DNA of 6,826 nucleotides from Alphaproteobacteria bacterium (GCA_015654715.1 JAATGK010000228.1:1-6826); one strand, 5' to 3'. Numbered from the stretch's first letter, positions 1 through 6,569 are shown. The notes: a model not told the origin generated them from the letters alone. Translations and numbers: made by a program.

Positions 1-1
1 A

Positions 2-592
2 CCGGCGACGGCGCGTTTCATCAGTACCAAGCTGGCACAGTATTTCTGTTGCGACAGCCCACCGGAAACCCTCGTCGCGGCGATGGCGAAAACCTTCGGC
101 GCTACCGATGGCGACATTGCGGCGGTGCTGGAGACGCTGTTTGCCGCGCCGGAATTTACCGCGTCGCTCGGGCAAAAATTCAAGGACCCGGTGCATTACA
201 CCATTAGCGCGCTCCGGCTGGCGTATGGCGACACCGTGGTTCTCAATTGCCAGCCATTGCTCAATTGGCTGGATCGGGCGGGCGAGCCGCTCTACCGCCA
301 CGACACGCCGGACGGCTATCCCCTGACGGAAGCGGCGTGGTCGGGCCCCGGGCAATTGGAGACGCGGTTCGAAATCGCGCGCCTGATCGCCAACGGCCGC
401 TCCGGATTGTTAAAACTGCCCGACGATCCCGCCAAGGAACCGGCGCCGCCGCCCGATCTCCAGAAATCGCATTATATTTCGGTCATCACACCGGCCTTGC
501 GCCCGGCCACGAGGGATGCGCTTGCTCAAGCGAAGACGCCCGTCGAATGGAACATGCTGTTCCTGTCGTCACCGGATTTCATGCGGAGATAA
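2..592 (+). CDS. DUF1800 family protein, C-terminal part (5' end outside window)
   Basis: The reading frame is open from the first bases of the window, so this is the C-terminal 196 residues of a longer protein; DUF1800 proteins usually run to about 450-550 residues. The visible part opens with PATARFISTKLAQYF, matching the conserved HPATARF-type motif of DUF1800, with the usual His just outside the window. It continues with a segment like PLYRHDTPDGYP followed by a W-x-(S/G)-P-G-x-L stretch, and ends in LFLSSPDFMRR, the typical DUF1800 ending. An internal ATG at 83 is not the true start, because the conserved motif lies upstream of it. The stop is 6 bases before a DUF1501 gene; the two families are very often found as adjacent genes, and here almost certainly form an operon. 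The biochemical function is unknown. The proline-rich piece near residues 140-152 of the visible part is probably a loop. Confidence 0.9.
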   Translation, partial: PATARFISTKLAQYFCCDSPPETLVAAMAKTFGATDGDIAAVLETLFAAPEFTASLGQKFKDPVHYTISALRLAYGDTVVLNCQPLLNWLDRAGEPLYRHDTPDGYPLTEAAWSGPGQLETRFEIARLIANGRSGLLKLPDDPAKEPAPPPDLQKSHYISVITPALRPATRDALAQAKTPVEWNMLFLSSPDFMRR

Positions 593-598
593 ACCATC

Positions 599-1774
599 AT
601 GGACCGCCGCACGTTTCTCAAAACCGCTGCCGCCGTTGCGCCCTTGCCGCTCCTGGCGGGCAAGCTTTACGCCGTACCGGCGTCATCGACACCGCGGCTG
701 CTCGTCGTATTCCTGCGTGGGGCTTACGATGCCGCCAATATCGTCATCCCGGCGTCGAGCGATTTCTATTATGCCTCGCGGCCGACGATCGCGATTCCCA
801 AAACAGCCGCCCTGCCCCTCGATGCCGATTGGTCGCTGCATCCGGCCTTGAAGGACACCATCGCGCCGCTGTGGCAGGCCCGCCAGATTGCGTTCGTCCC
901 GTTTGCAGGAACCGACGACCTCAGCCGCAGTCATTTCGAGACCCAGGACACCATCGAACTCGGCCAGCCGATTGGCGGCACGCGCGATTATCATTCCGGT
1001 TTCATGGGCCGCTTAGCCGAGACTCTTAGCGGCGGTCATCCGATCGCGTTCACGGCGCAACTACCCCTGATCTTCCAAGGCGGGTCTACGGTTCCCAATC
1101 TGGCGCTCAATTATGTCGGCAAATCCGCGATCAACGCACGCACCGCCGATCTGGTGCAATCGATGTACCAGGGCGAGACCTTGGCGCCGTCGGTCAGCGA
1201 GGGCTTCCGGGTGCAGCAGGATGCTTATCAAGCCATCGCTGCCGAGATGGTCAATTCCGGCCGCGGCGCCGTGAGCCCCAAAGGTTTCGAAGCGTCGGCG
1301 CAGCGTATCGGCATTCTGATGCGCGACAAGTACAATCTCGGCTTCGTCGATGTCGGCGGCTGGGACACCCATGTCAACCAAGGCGGCGCTGAGGGCTATC
1401 TCGCGAGCCGCATCGCCGAACTCGGCCGTGGACTGGCGGCGCTGAAGACCGCGCTCGGCCCGGCGTGGGGGCAAACCATTGTCGTGGTGGTGAGCGAGTT
1501 CGGCCGAACTTTCCGCGAGAACGGTAATCGCGGCACCGATCACGGCCACGGCAGCGTCTATTGGGTGACGGGCGGCGCGGTGAACGGCGGGCGCATCGTT
1601 GGAAATCAAGCGGCGGTCACTCGCGCCGGCCTATTCCAGGATCGCGATTATCCGGTGTTGAACGACTATCGCGCGATGATCGGCGGGATTGTCCAGAAGG
1701 CCTATGGGCTCAGCCCGGCGCAACTGGCCGCGGTGTTTGCGAACGTCCCGCCCGCCGACTTGCGCCTGGTTTAG
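599..1774 (+). CDS. DUF1501 family protein with Tat signal
   Basis: This 391-residue protein starts with MDRRTFLK, a twin-arginine (Tat) motif. A hydrophobic stretch follows (about residues 9-20) with a likely cleavage site near residue 25, so it is probably exported folded to the periplasm. The DUF1501 hallmarks are FLRGAYDAAN (residues 38-47), GGWDTH (253-258), SEFGRT (299-304) and GTDHGHGS (312-319). The family is placed with the alkaline phosphatase/sulfatase fold. Asp44, Asp256, His258, Asp314, His315 and His317 are therefore candidate metal ligands; this is inference. The length is normal for the family. The ATG is supported by GGAGA at 585-589, nine bases upstream. It lies directly after the DUF1800 gene and probably shares its promoter, which is outside the window. 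The substrate is unknown. Family assignment is secure; enzymatic activity is not demonstrated. Confidence 0.93.
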   Translation: MDRRTFLKTAAAVAPLPLLAGKLYAVPASSTPRLLVVFLRGAYDAANIVIPASSDFYYASRPTIAIPKTAALPLDADWSLHPALKDTIAPLWQARQIAFVPFAGTDDLSRSHFETQDTIELGQPIGGTRDYHSGFMGRLAETLSGGHPIAFTAQLPLIFQGGSTVPNLALNYVGKSAINARTADLVQSMYQGETLAPSVSEGFRVQQDAYQAIAAEMVNSGRGAVSPKGFEASAQRIGILMRDKYNLGFVDVGGWDTHVNQGGAEGYLASRIAELGRGLAALKTALGPAWGQTIVVVVSEFGRTFRENGNRGTDHGHGSVYWVTGGAVNGGRIVGNQAAVTRAGLFQDRDYPVLNDYRAMIGGIVQKAYGLSPAQLAAVFANVPPADLRLV

Positions 1775-1796
1775 GGAATCGGCGTACGACAGCGCG

Positions 1797-2924
1797 TCAG
1801 ATTTGGACAGTCTCGCCGCCCTCGGCCGCACCGACGCCGATCGCGCCTAGCGACCCTTCCACGACCGCCAGACGGAATTGACCCGGACTGGCATCGGCGC
1901 CGAAGAAATTGGGGCGCAAGACCTCGCCGCTATGCAGCTTGAGATGTCCCAGCCGTGCCTGGTCGAAGCGGGCATGCACGAGGCGGGCGCCGGTGAACGA
2001 CGTACCGCTCAAATCGGCCCCGGAGAAATCGGCGCCGCGCAGATCGGCGCCGTCGAACTTGGCGCCCTGCAGTTGGCAGCGCGAAAAATCGAGGCCGATG
2101 GCGGTGATGCCGCGCGCGGTCAGACCGACCAGATTGCGCCCGGCAACCAGACTCTCCAGCGGGCGCAAGTCTTCGCCATCGAGCACGGCGGCGGTGCCCT
2201 CCTGTCCGCCCGTCAGCACCCATTGCTGGTGCAGCAGCACACGTTCCTTCAGCACCCCCGCTTTGGCCTTGGCTTCGGCACTGATATCGAAAACGCAATC
2301 GGCGAAGGTCTCAGGCGGCAGGTTCAATTCGGACACCACCACATCCATCAGCACCGCACCGACAAAACTGGCGTTGGTGATCTCGGCGCCGCGGAAACTG
2401 GTGCCGATGAGGAGCGCGCCGTTGAAGATCACGCCGTCAAGCTTGGCCTTGCCGAACGACGCGTTGTGCAGCGAGCAGTAACTGAAATCGACCGCGCCCA
2501 TGCCGTATCGGTTGTGATCGACCAGCGAAACACTGTCTTCGCCCATGATCATCATGGTCGCCTTGCGCAGGTCGGCGTAATCGAGCACGGCGAAGGAGAG
2601 ATCGGCGCCCTTGAACGAGGCGCCGCGCATGTCGGTGGACACCAGCTTGGTGTTGCGCAGATTGCAGCCAGTAAGATCGGCGCAGTACAGGCTGGCGCGG
2701 GTCAAATTCGAGCCATGCAGATTGGCACCCCGGAGCGCGGCGCCGCTGAAGTCAACCTCGTCCAGCCGGCGATTGGCCAGAATGGCGCCGGTGAGATCGG
2801 CACCCTTGAAGTTCGCCCGCGCCCCGCCGTGTCCCGTCACAAACCGCTCTTGGTCTGCCAGAATTTGGCTGAGTTCGGCGGGAGAAAAAGCCACCCGGCC
2901 GGCCGCCATCGCGTTGTCCGACAT
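1797..2924 (-). CDS. Pentapeptide-repeat protein with three repeat blocks
   Basis: This 375-residue protein has no signal peptide or membrane segment, so it is probably cytoplasmic. Pentapeptide repeats of the A(D/N)LxG type fill three blocks: about residues 37-126 (18 units such as ADLTG, ANLHG, ADLSF), 145-194 (10 units) and 278-332 (11 units such as ADLRG, ADFSG, ADLSG). Such repeats fold into a right-handed quadrilateral beta-helix. Block 1 is broken from block 2 by a short segment (127-144, with SLVDHNRYG). Blocks 2 and 3 are separated by a charged, probably helical linker (195-277). The final 43 residues are not repeats. Relatives include gyrase-protecting proteins (Qnr, MfpA), but most family members have no known function, and nothing here points specifically to gyrase. 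An in-frame TAG sits immediately before the ATG, and GGGGG lies 8 bases upstream, which fixes the start. It converges with the DUF1501 gene and diverges from the DUF4282 gene. Confidence 0.92.
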   Translation of the reverse strand: MSDNAMAAGRVAFSPAELSQILADQERFVTGHGGARANFKGADLTGAILANRRLDEVDFSGAALRGANLHGSNLTRASLYCADLTGCNLRNTKLVSTDMRGASFKGADLSFAVLDYADLRKATMMIMGEDSVSLVDHNRYGMGAVDFSYCSLHNASFGKAKLDGVIFNGALLIGTSFRGAEITNASFVGAVLMDVVVSELNLPPETFADCVFDISAEAKAKAGVLKERVLLHQQWVLTGGQEGTAAVLDGEDLRPLESLVAGRNLVGLTARGITAIGLDFSRCQLQGAKFDGADLRGADFSGADLSGTSFTGARLVHARFDQARLGHLKLHSGEVLRPNFFGADASPGQFRLAVVEGSLGAIGVGAAEGGETVQI

Positions 2925-2932
2925 CTAACGTG

Positions 2933-2937
2933 CCCCC
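2933..2937 (-). promoter_or_regulatory. Ribosome binding site of the pentapeptide-repeat gene
   Basis: On the minus strand GGGGG lies 8 bases before the ATG at 2924. Together with the TAG stop directly before that ATG, it fixes the start; the ATG at 2939 is in frame but is closed by this TAG. Confidence 0.5.
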
Positions 2938-2973
2938 ATCCGGAAACCCCGGTCCCTGGCCCTCTGTACTAAG

Positions 2974-3002
2974 ATGCGAATTAGGAGAAGTAAAACTGTC
3001 AT
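2974..3002 (-). promoter_or_regulatory. Possible promoter for the pentapeptide-repeat gene
   Basis: Read on the minus strand, ATGACA (2997-3002) matches five of six bases of the TTGACA -35 consensus. It is followed after 17 bases by TCGCAT (2974-2979), which matches only three of six bases of the -10 consensus. The site would give a leader of roughly 40 bases before the ATG at 2924. Its position in the AT-richer patch supports it, but the -10 element is weak and the match could be chance. Confidence 0.2.
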
Positions 3003-3264
3003 ATATGGGCCAAAATACAACTTAGGCGAGTTTGGCGTTCACAGCAACCAACCCTGTGTATGCGGTCCGGAAAGCTCCGCCAATAAAGCCGTCGTGACCG
3101 CAAGACTACGTTCGGTGCAGCGGCCGTCTCGACAAGAAAAGCCCCCTTACCGCATTTGCAGTCACGACACGCCAAGGCCGTTGGTCTACCGTTAACCTTG
3201 TTGAGTCCCGAGGGGTGGCCGGCTCCTGCCTGTGCTTGTCTCCGGGTGATTTGGCCTATCAAAC

Positions 3265-3269
3265 GGGGG
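3265..3269 (+). promoter_or_regulatory. Ribosome binding site that decides the DUF4282 start
   Basis: GGGGG is followed after 8 bases by the ATG at 3278. The reading frame stays open upstream to an ATG at 3215, but the extra 21 residues would precede the conserved DUF4282 beginning, and the later start carries this site. The GGGGG-N8-ATG layout is the same as at the divergent pentapeptide gene. Confidence 0.55.
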
Positions 3270-3277
3270 TATTCGTC

Positions 3278-3589
3278 ATGAAATTCCCAGACCTCTTCGA
3301 CTTCAACAAATTCGTCGCGCCAGTGCTGATCAAGGTCATCTATTGGATCGGCCTGGTATTGATAGTGCTGCTCACTCTGTCGTTCATCGCGGGCGCCAGC
3401 CTGTTCTCGAGCTATCTGGGCGGTGGTGGCGGCTTCAGCGTCGGCGGCGCACTGTTCTCGCTGATCGGCGGTGCCTTCGCCGCGCTGTTGTGGCGCGTGG
3501 TTTGCGAACTGTGGATCGTGACCTTCTCAATCAACGAGCGCCTCGGCACCCTCGTCGAACTGAAGCAGGCCGAAATCGCGAAGGTTTAG
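3278..3589 (+). CDS. DUF4282 family small membrane protein
   Basis: This 103-residue protein starts with a short amphipathic segment containing FDFNKFVAP, then a hydrophobic helix (about 18-40, with KVIYWIGLVLIVL). A glycine-rich linker with five Gly (48-52) follows, then a second hydrophobic helix (about 55-82), and the end is the SINERLGTLVEL-type tail. The F-x-F-x-K-F-V opening, the IYWIGL helix and the CELWIV-SINE region are typical of DUF4282, a family of small two-helix inner-membrane proteins of unknown function. Both ends probably face the same side of the membrane. The start at 3278 is preferred to 3215 because of the GGGGG ribosome binding site and the family's usual N terminus. It is a single gene: its stop codon overlaps the stop of xerD on the other strand by a few bases, leaving no room for a terminator between them. 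Confidence 0.87.
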   Translation: MKFPDLFDFNKFVAPVLIKVIYWIGLVLIVLLTLSFIAGASLFSSYLGGGGGFSVGGALFSLIGGAFAALLWRVVCELWIVTFSINERLGTLVELKQAEIAKV

Positions 3590-4524
3590 GCACGCGGCTT
3601 CTTGCGTGCGAGCGGATGGGCATTGGCGACGGTCGCCGCCAGGCGGTCGCGGGCGACGTGGGTGTAAATCTGCGTCGTGGCGATGTCGGCGTGGCCGAGA
3701 AGAGTCTGCACGCTGCGCAGATCGGCGCCGCCTTCGACCAGATGGGTGGCAAAGGCGTGCCGCAGCACATGCGGCGACAGCTTGGCAGGATCGAGTCCGG
3801 CGTCCACCGCCAATTCCTTCAGCATCTGATGCAGGCGGCGGCGGGTCAGATGGCTTTCCACGCCGCGCGAAGGAAACAGAAAGCGCTCGGCCGCATGTCG
3901 CGCCGCGCCGCGCGGCAGGAAGTTCTCGCGCACCGTCAGCCAGCGCGTGATGGTTTCGCGCGCGGCCGGATTGAGCGGCGCCAGACGTTCCTTGCCGCCC
4001 TTGCCTTTGACCAGCAGCACGCCGTCGTGATTCCTGACCGCCGCGACCGGCAAAGTGGCGAGTTCGGAGACGCGGAGGCCCGAGGCGTAGAGCACTTCCA
4101 CAATGCAGGCGAGACGGATGCCCTCTTCGCTTTTCGCGGCGCGCGCGGCGGCTGCAGCGATCAGCTTTTCCATATCCTCGCGGGTCAGGATCTTCGGGAG
4201 CGGCCGGCCGCGCTTCGGCGCATCGATCGCAACCGTGGGATCGTCGCTGCGGACACCATCGGTGTACAGAAAGCCGAAGAACTGGCGCAGGCTGGAAAGT
4301 TTGCGCGCCTGCGAGGTTCCTGCCGCCCCCGACGCCGATAACGCCTGCAAGTAATGGCGGACATCGTCGCGGCCGCAGGTTTTGACGCCCTCGCCGCGGC
4401 CCGCCAGCCAGCCGCAAAAATCGGTCAGGTCGCGCGCGTAAGCGGCAAGCGTGTTGGCGGCGGCGCCGCGCTCGGCACTCATCATATCGAGAAAACTCTC
4501 GACCAGATGGGCCGCTGCGGTCAT
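3586..4524 (-). CDS. xerD: Tyrosine recombinase XerD
   Basis: This is a site-specific tyrosine recombinase of 312 residues, slightly longer than E. coli XerD (298). With XerC it resolves chromosome dimers at the dif site, a step controlled by FtsK at the septum. The N-terminal SAM-like DNA-binding domain covers about residues 5-90, with AERGAAANTLAAYARDL typical of XerD. The catalytic domain covers about 110-300. All active-site residues are visible: Arg151 (SGLRVSE), Lys175 (GKGGKER), His252 and Arg255 (HVLRHAFATH), His278 (LLGHADI) and nucleophile Tyr287 (QIYTHV). XerD rather than XerC is inferred from the nearby divergent aroK, a neighbourhood I recall for alphaproteobacterial xerD. The start ATG overlaps the upstream gene's TGA as ATGA, with only a weak Shine-Dalgarno, so translation is probably coupled. 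It is the last gene of a three-gene unit. Confidence 0.93.
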   Translation of the reverse strand: MTAAAHLVESFLDMMSAERGAAANTLAAYARDLTDFCGWLAGRGEGVKTCGRDDVRHYLQALSASGAAGTSQARKLSSLRQFFGFLYTDGVRSDDPTVAIDAPKRGRPLPKILTREDMEKLIAAAAARAAKSEEGIRLACIVEVLYASGLRVSELATLPVAAVRNHDGVLLVKGKGGKERLAPLNPAARETITRWLTVRENFLPRGAARHAAERFLFPSRGVESHLTRRRLHQMLKELAVDAGLDPAKLSPHVLRHAFATHLVEGGADLRSVQTLLGHADIATTQIYTHVARDRLAATVANAHPLARKKPRA

Positions 4525-6413
4525 TGCGCCGACGCCTGCGGCGACGGCGGTGCCGGTGGCGGCGGCGGGACGTATTCCGCCAGGGCCTCGGCGGCCAGCA
4601 CGCGCGCCGCCACCGGTTCGTTCATTTCCATCAGTAGGCGGACGAACGCGACGGTATCGTCGGGCGCCAGATCCTTGAGACCGATGCCGTGAATCGCACT
4701 GGTTAGCATCAGCACCGCTTCGCCGCGCCGCTCCGGCGAATTTGCCATTTCGACGATGCTCCGCATCTGACTGGAGCCGATGCGGCGGCCATCCCGCCTA
4801 TCGGGCTCGACCGTGGCCGCAGCGGCCTTGGCTTCGGGCGGCAGCGGCGTGCCGGTGACGTCGAACAAGCCGAGCGCCAGCGCCTTGGTGGCACGGTCGG
4901 GGTCGGAATCCGGCGCGTTCTTCGCCAGACTGACGGCGAAGGCGGCCAGATCGCTTTGCGCAGCGGCAACGCGCTGCGGATTGTTGGAGGCCAGCGCCAC
5001 CAGCACTTTCATCAGCGGATCGCCAGCCGTCCAACTCGCAGCGGCTTCGGATTTACCGGCCAGCACCAACGCCTCAGCAAAGCTGCGGGCATAAATGTGC
5101 AAGGCCGGCGACGGTTTGAGCGTGGTGATGATGTCGGCCTGCAAAGCGGCAGCGAGCGACGTCAGGTGAGATTTTTCGCCCAGCGACAGCGCCAGACTCA
5201 CCAATTGCGCCTTGGCTTCCGGCCGGGGTTCGATCATGGCCGCACGGCGCAGCAGCACCTGCCCCATAAAGAACGGCAGGTTCGGCGCCTCCGCCGCCGC
5301 GGCAGCGATCCGGCCCAGCGGCAAGTCCTGCGCCTCGGCGACCTTGATCAACTCAGCCGGGGTTGCGGCGCCGGTGGTAACGATCCGCTCGGCAGCTTCG
5401 AAGCGGGCGCGCGGCGGGTTGCGGACATCGCGCATCACCAGCAGGTTTTCGGGCGTACCCATGTTGCGGCCAATCGCTTCGGGCACCGGCAATCCGGCTT
5501 GCTGAAAGAGGAAGATGTGCACCGCACTGGGATGGGCAATGGCGCCCGGCGGCAACGGTTTCTTGGTCAGCACGCTTTCCACCAGCGCGTCATAGGCGGC
5601 ATCGTTGTGGCCTGTCGCTTTCAGCACCTGCTTGGTGAGTTCGGCGGTGGCGGTATCGCCTGCGGCCGCCGCGCAATAGGCGCGAAGCTGCATCCAGAAC
5701 ACATCGGCGCCGGTCTGGCGCGCCGCCGTCGCCGGTCCGCAGGCATCTTGGGTACGATTGGCGAGCAGAATCGCTTCGGCCTGCACCCGCGCGAATTCGT
5801 CATCGTTCGAGACCGCGGCTTGGGCGGCGAGCGCTCCCGCCGAATGCACCAGTCCGGCATCGAGCAAGCGCTCAATCCTGAGGGTGATGAAGGCCTTTTT
5901 GGCAGCGCCCGGCGGAGCGGGAGCCTTGGTCAGCACGGCGCGGCGAACGAGATCGCGCAGCACCGGATCGCCGGAGACAATCGGTGCCTTCGTCAGAAGC
6001 TCTTCGGCGTGACTGCGATCGGAGCCGCTCCACAAATGATCGCCGAGGCCGCCGTTGCTGGCATCGAGCGTGCCGACGGGCGGGCCTTCGGGCGTGCCGA
6101 GCGCCCCCACTTCCACCGGTCCGGGATCAGACTTCGGCGGCACATAAGGGGCGACATCGACGGGCGGAGCGGCGGACCGATCTGCTCCCTGATCCGATGG
6201 CGTCAGCGATTGCGGAGTGCCGGTGGCTTGATCCGGCGCCTGCTGCACCGGCGTGGCGTGCGCCTTATCCGGCGGGTCCTCGGTCGCTTCCGGCGGATAA
6301 TCGCCGGGACCCAACACCGGCGGCTTGGAGTCCGTCCACTGCGCCAGCGCGGGCACGACCAGCGCCCCAAGCGCCGCCGCGCAAAGAAATTGCTTAATTC
6401 GGGAACCTGTCAT
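4521..6413 (-). CDS. Secreted alpha-helical protein of unknown function, proline-rich ends
   Basis: This 630-residue protein has no function I recognise. Residues 1-24 form a Sec signal peptide: basic SRIK, a hydrophobic core, and VPALA before Gln25. Residues 25-115 are low-complexity, rich in Pro, Asp and Ala. From about 120 to 612 it is Ala/Leu-rich and predicted helical with a repeat-like feel (TPR- or HEAT-like solenoid), but I cannot define the repeat register. Two cysteines, Cys225 and Cys247, could form a periplasmic disulfide. The C-terminal tail (614-630) has five consecutive prolines. I vaguely recall similar genes beside alphaproteobacterial xerD bearing an 'antifreeze glycopeptide' label from low-complexity matches; that would not be a function. 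An ATG 24 bases upstream (6437) is in frame but lacks a ribosome site and would spoil the signal peptide. The chosen ATG has GAGCAGG nine bases upstream. The gene overlaps the small membrane gene by 20 nt and xerD by 4 nt. Confidence 0.85.
   Translation of the reverse strand: MTGSRIKQFLCAAALGALVVPALAQWTDSKPPVLGPGDYPPEATEDPPDKAHATPVQQAPDQATGTPQSLTPSDQGADRSAAPPVDVAPYVPPKSDPGPVEVGALGTPEGPPVGTLDASNGGLGDHLWSGSDRSHAEELLTKAPIVSGDPVLRDLVRRAVLTKAPAPPGAAKKAFITLRIERLLDAGLVHSAGALAAQAAVSNDDEFARVQAEAILLANRTQDACGPATAARQTGADVFWMQLRAYCAAAAGDTATAELTKQVLKATGHNDAAYDALVESVLTKKPLPPGAIAHPSAVHIFLFQQAGLPVPEAIGRNMGTPENLLVMRDVRNPPRARFEAAERIVTTGAATPAELIKVAEAQDLPLGRIAAAAAEAPNLPFFMGQVLLRRAAMIEPRPEAKAQLVSLALSLGEKSHLTSLAAALQADIITTLKPSPALHIYARSFAEALVLAGKSEAAASWTAGDPLMKVLVALASNNPQRVAAAQSDLAAFAVSLAKNAPDSDPDRATKALALGLFDVTGTPLPPEAKAAAATVEPDRRDGRRIGSSQMRSIVEMANSPERRGEAVLMLTSAIHGIGLKDLAPDDTVAFVRLLMEMNEPVAARVLAAEALAEYVPPPPPAPPSPQASAQ
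4545..4568 (-). other. Polyproline codon run near the end of the secreted-protein gene
   Basis: Codons 616-623 of the secreted protein encode five prolines, an alanine and two more prolines. Runs of proline are known to slow ribosomes and to need elongation factor P. The run sits 7 codons before the stop that overlaps the xerD start, so a pause here would place a ribosome just ahead of the coupled start. The pause itself is inference. Confidence 0.5.
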
Positions 6414-6564
6414 TGGCGAGTACCTGCTCCACTTCATGCTGCGCGGGACGGACGGCGCCGCCGTAAATCGTCATCGCCGCGGCCCCGACCAGGATCAGGG
6501 CGCCGAGCAGAATCAACAGCCAGGCCCCCGCCCCGAGCCGGTTCGATCTGCCGATGCCGCCCAT
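6394..6564 (-). CDS. Small single-pass membrane protein
   Basis: This 56-residue protein has a short glycine- and arginine-bearing N terminus (MGGIGRSNR), one strongly hydrophobic helix (about residues 12-34, AWLLILLGALILVGAAAM), and a 22-residue polar tail with QHEVEQVL. The positive-inside rule predicts the N terminus in the cytoplasm and the tail in the periplasm. I recognise no family. The frame is open further upstream to 6621, but the ATG at 6564 has a strong Shine-Dalgarno (AAGGGGG) five bases before it, while the upstream ATG would add a polar stretch and has no clear site. Its 3' end overlaps the start of the secreted-protein gene by 20 bases, so the two are probably translated together and may act together in the envelope. 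It is the first gene of the unit that ends with xerD. Confidence 0.7.
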   Translation of the reverse strand: MGGIGRSNRLGAGAWLLILLGALILVGAAAMTIYGGAVRPAQHEVEQVLANDRFPN

Positions 6565-6569
6565 ACGCA

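Larger units (their letters stand above)
2925..3277. other. Gene-free divergent intergenic region
   Basis: These 353 bases lie between the divergent starts of the pentapeptide-repeat and DUF4282 genes. The part next to the pentapeptide gene holds an AT-richer patch (about 2968-3025) unlike the GC-rich surroundings, consistent with promoter DNA. Open frames at 2974-3195 (+) and 2999-3262 (-) show no recognisable protein features and overlap each other. A TTAACC at 3192-3197 resembles half of a CtrA site but has no second half. I see no convincing rho-independent terminator, tRNA or riboswitch. The region presumably carries both genes' promoters and 5' leaders. Confidence 0.6.

Noticed and set aside
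247..1029. 260-residue open frame on + overlapping the DUF1800 and DUF1501 genes
   Set aside because: Out of frame with two recognised families and composed of Arg/Pro/Ala-rich sequence without a domain.
1775..1796. Possible bidirectional terminator between the convergent DUF1501 and pentapeptide genes
   Set aside because: No stable stem with a T-run on either strand can be drawn in or next to these 22 bases.
2940..2952. CCGG-AAACC-CCGG mini-hairpin upstream of the pentapeptide gene
   Set aside because: Only a 4-bp stem made of a self-complementary tetramer, which is common by chance in GC-rich DNA.
1878..2972. 364-residue open frame antisense to the pentapeptide gene, with repetitive IGA-type motifs
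   Set aside because: It is the mirror of the repeated pentapeptide codons in GC-rich DNA. The minus-strand protein matches a known family across its whole length, and this frame has no recognisable domain.
3192..3197. TTAACC resembling a CtrA half-site
   Set aside because: The second half expected seven bases after TTAA is GAGT rather than TTAA, so a full site is not supported.
2974..3262. Small open frames in the intergenic region (73 residues on +, 87 on -)
   Set aside because: They overlap each other, lack hydrophobic or domain features, and have no persuasive conservation signal visible; GGAG near 2983 does not precede either start suitably.
3343..4417. Long open frames on both strands over the DUF4282/xerD region (3343-4341 + and 3527-4417 -)
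   Set aside because: Shadows of xerD, whose catalytic residues are all intact in the frame called.
3586..4524. Integrase of a mobile element as an alternative to XerD
   Set aside because: The length, XerD-type N terminus, aroK neighbourhood and lack of att repeats, tRNA or phage genes favour the housekeeping recombinase.
6414..6437. Earlier ATG for the secreted protein, adding 8 residues
   Set aside because: No Shine-Dalgarno precedes it, and it lengthens the polar N terminus ahead of a signal peptide that is well formed from the later ATG.
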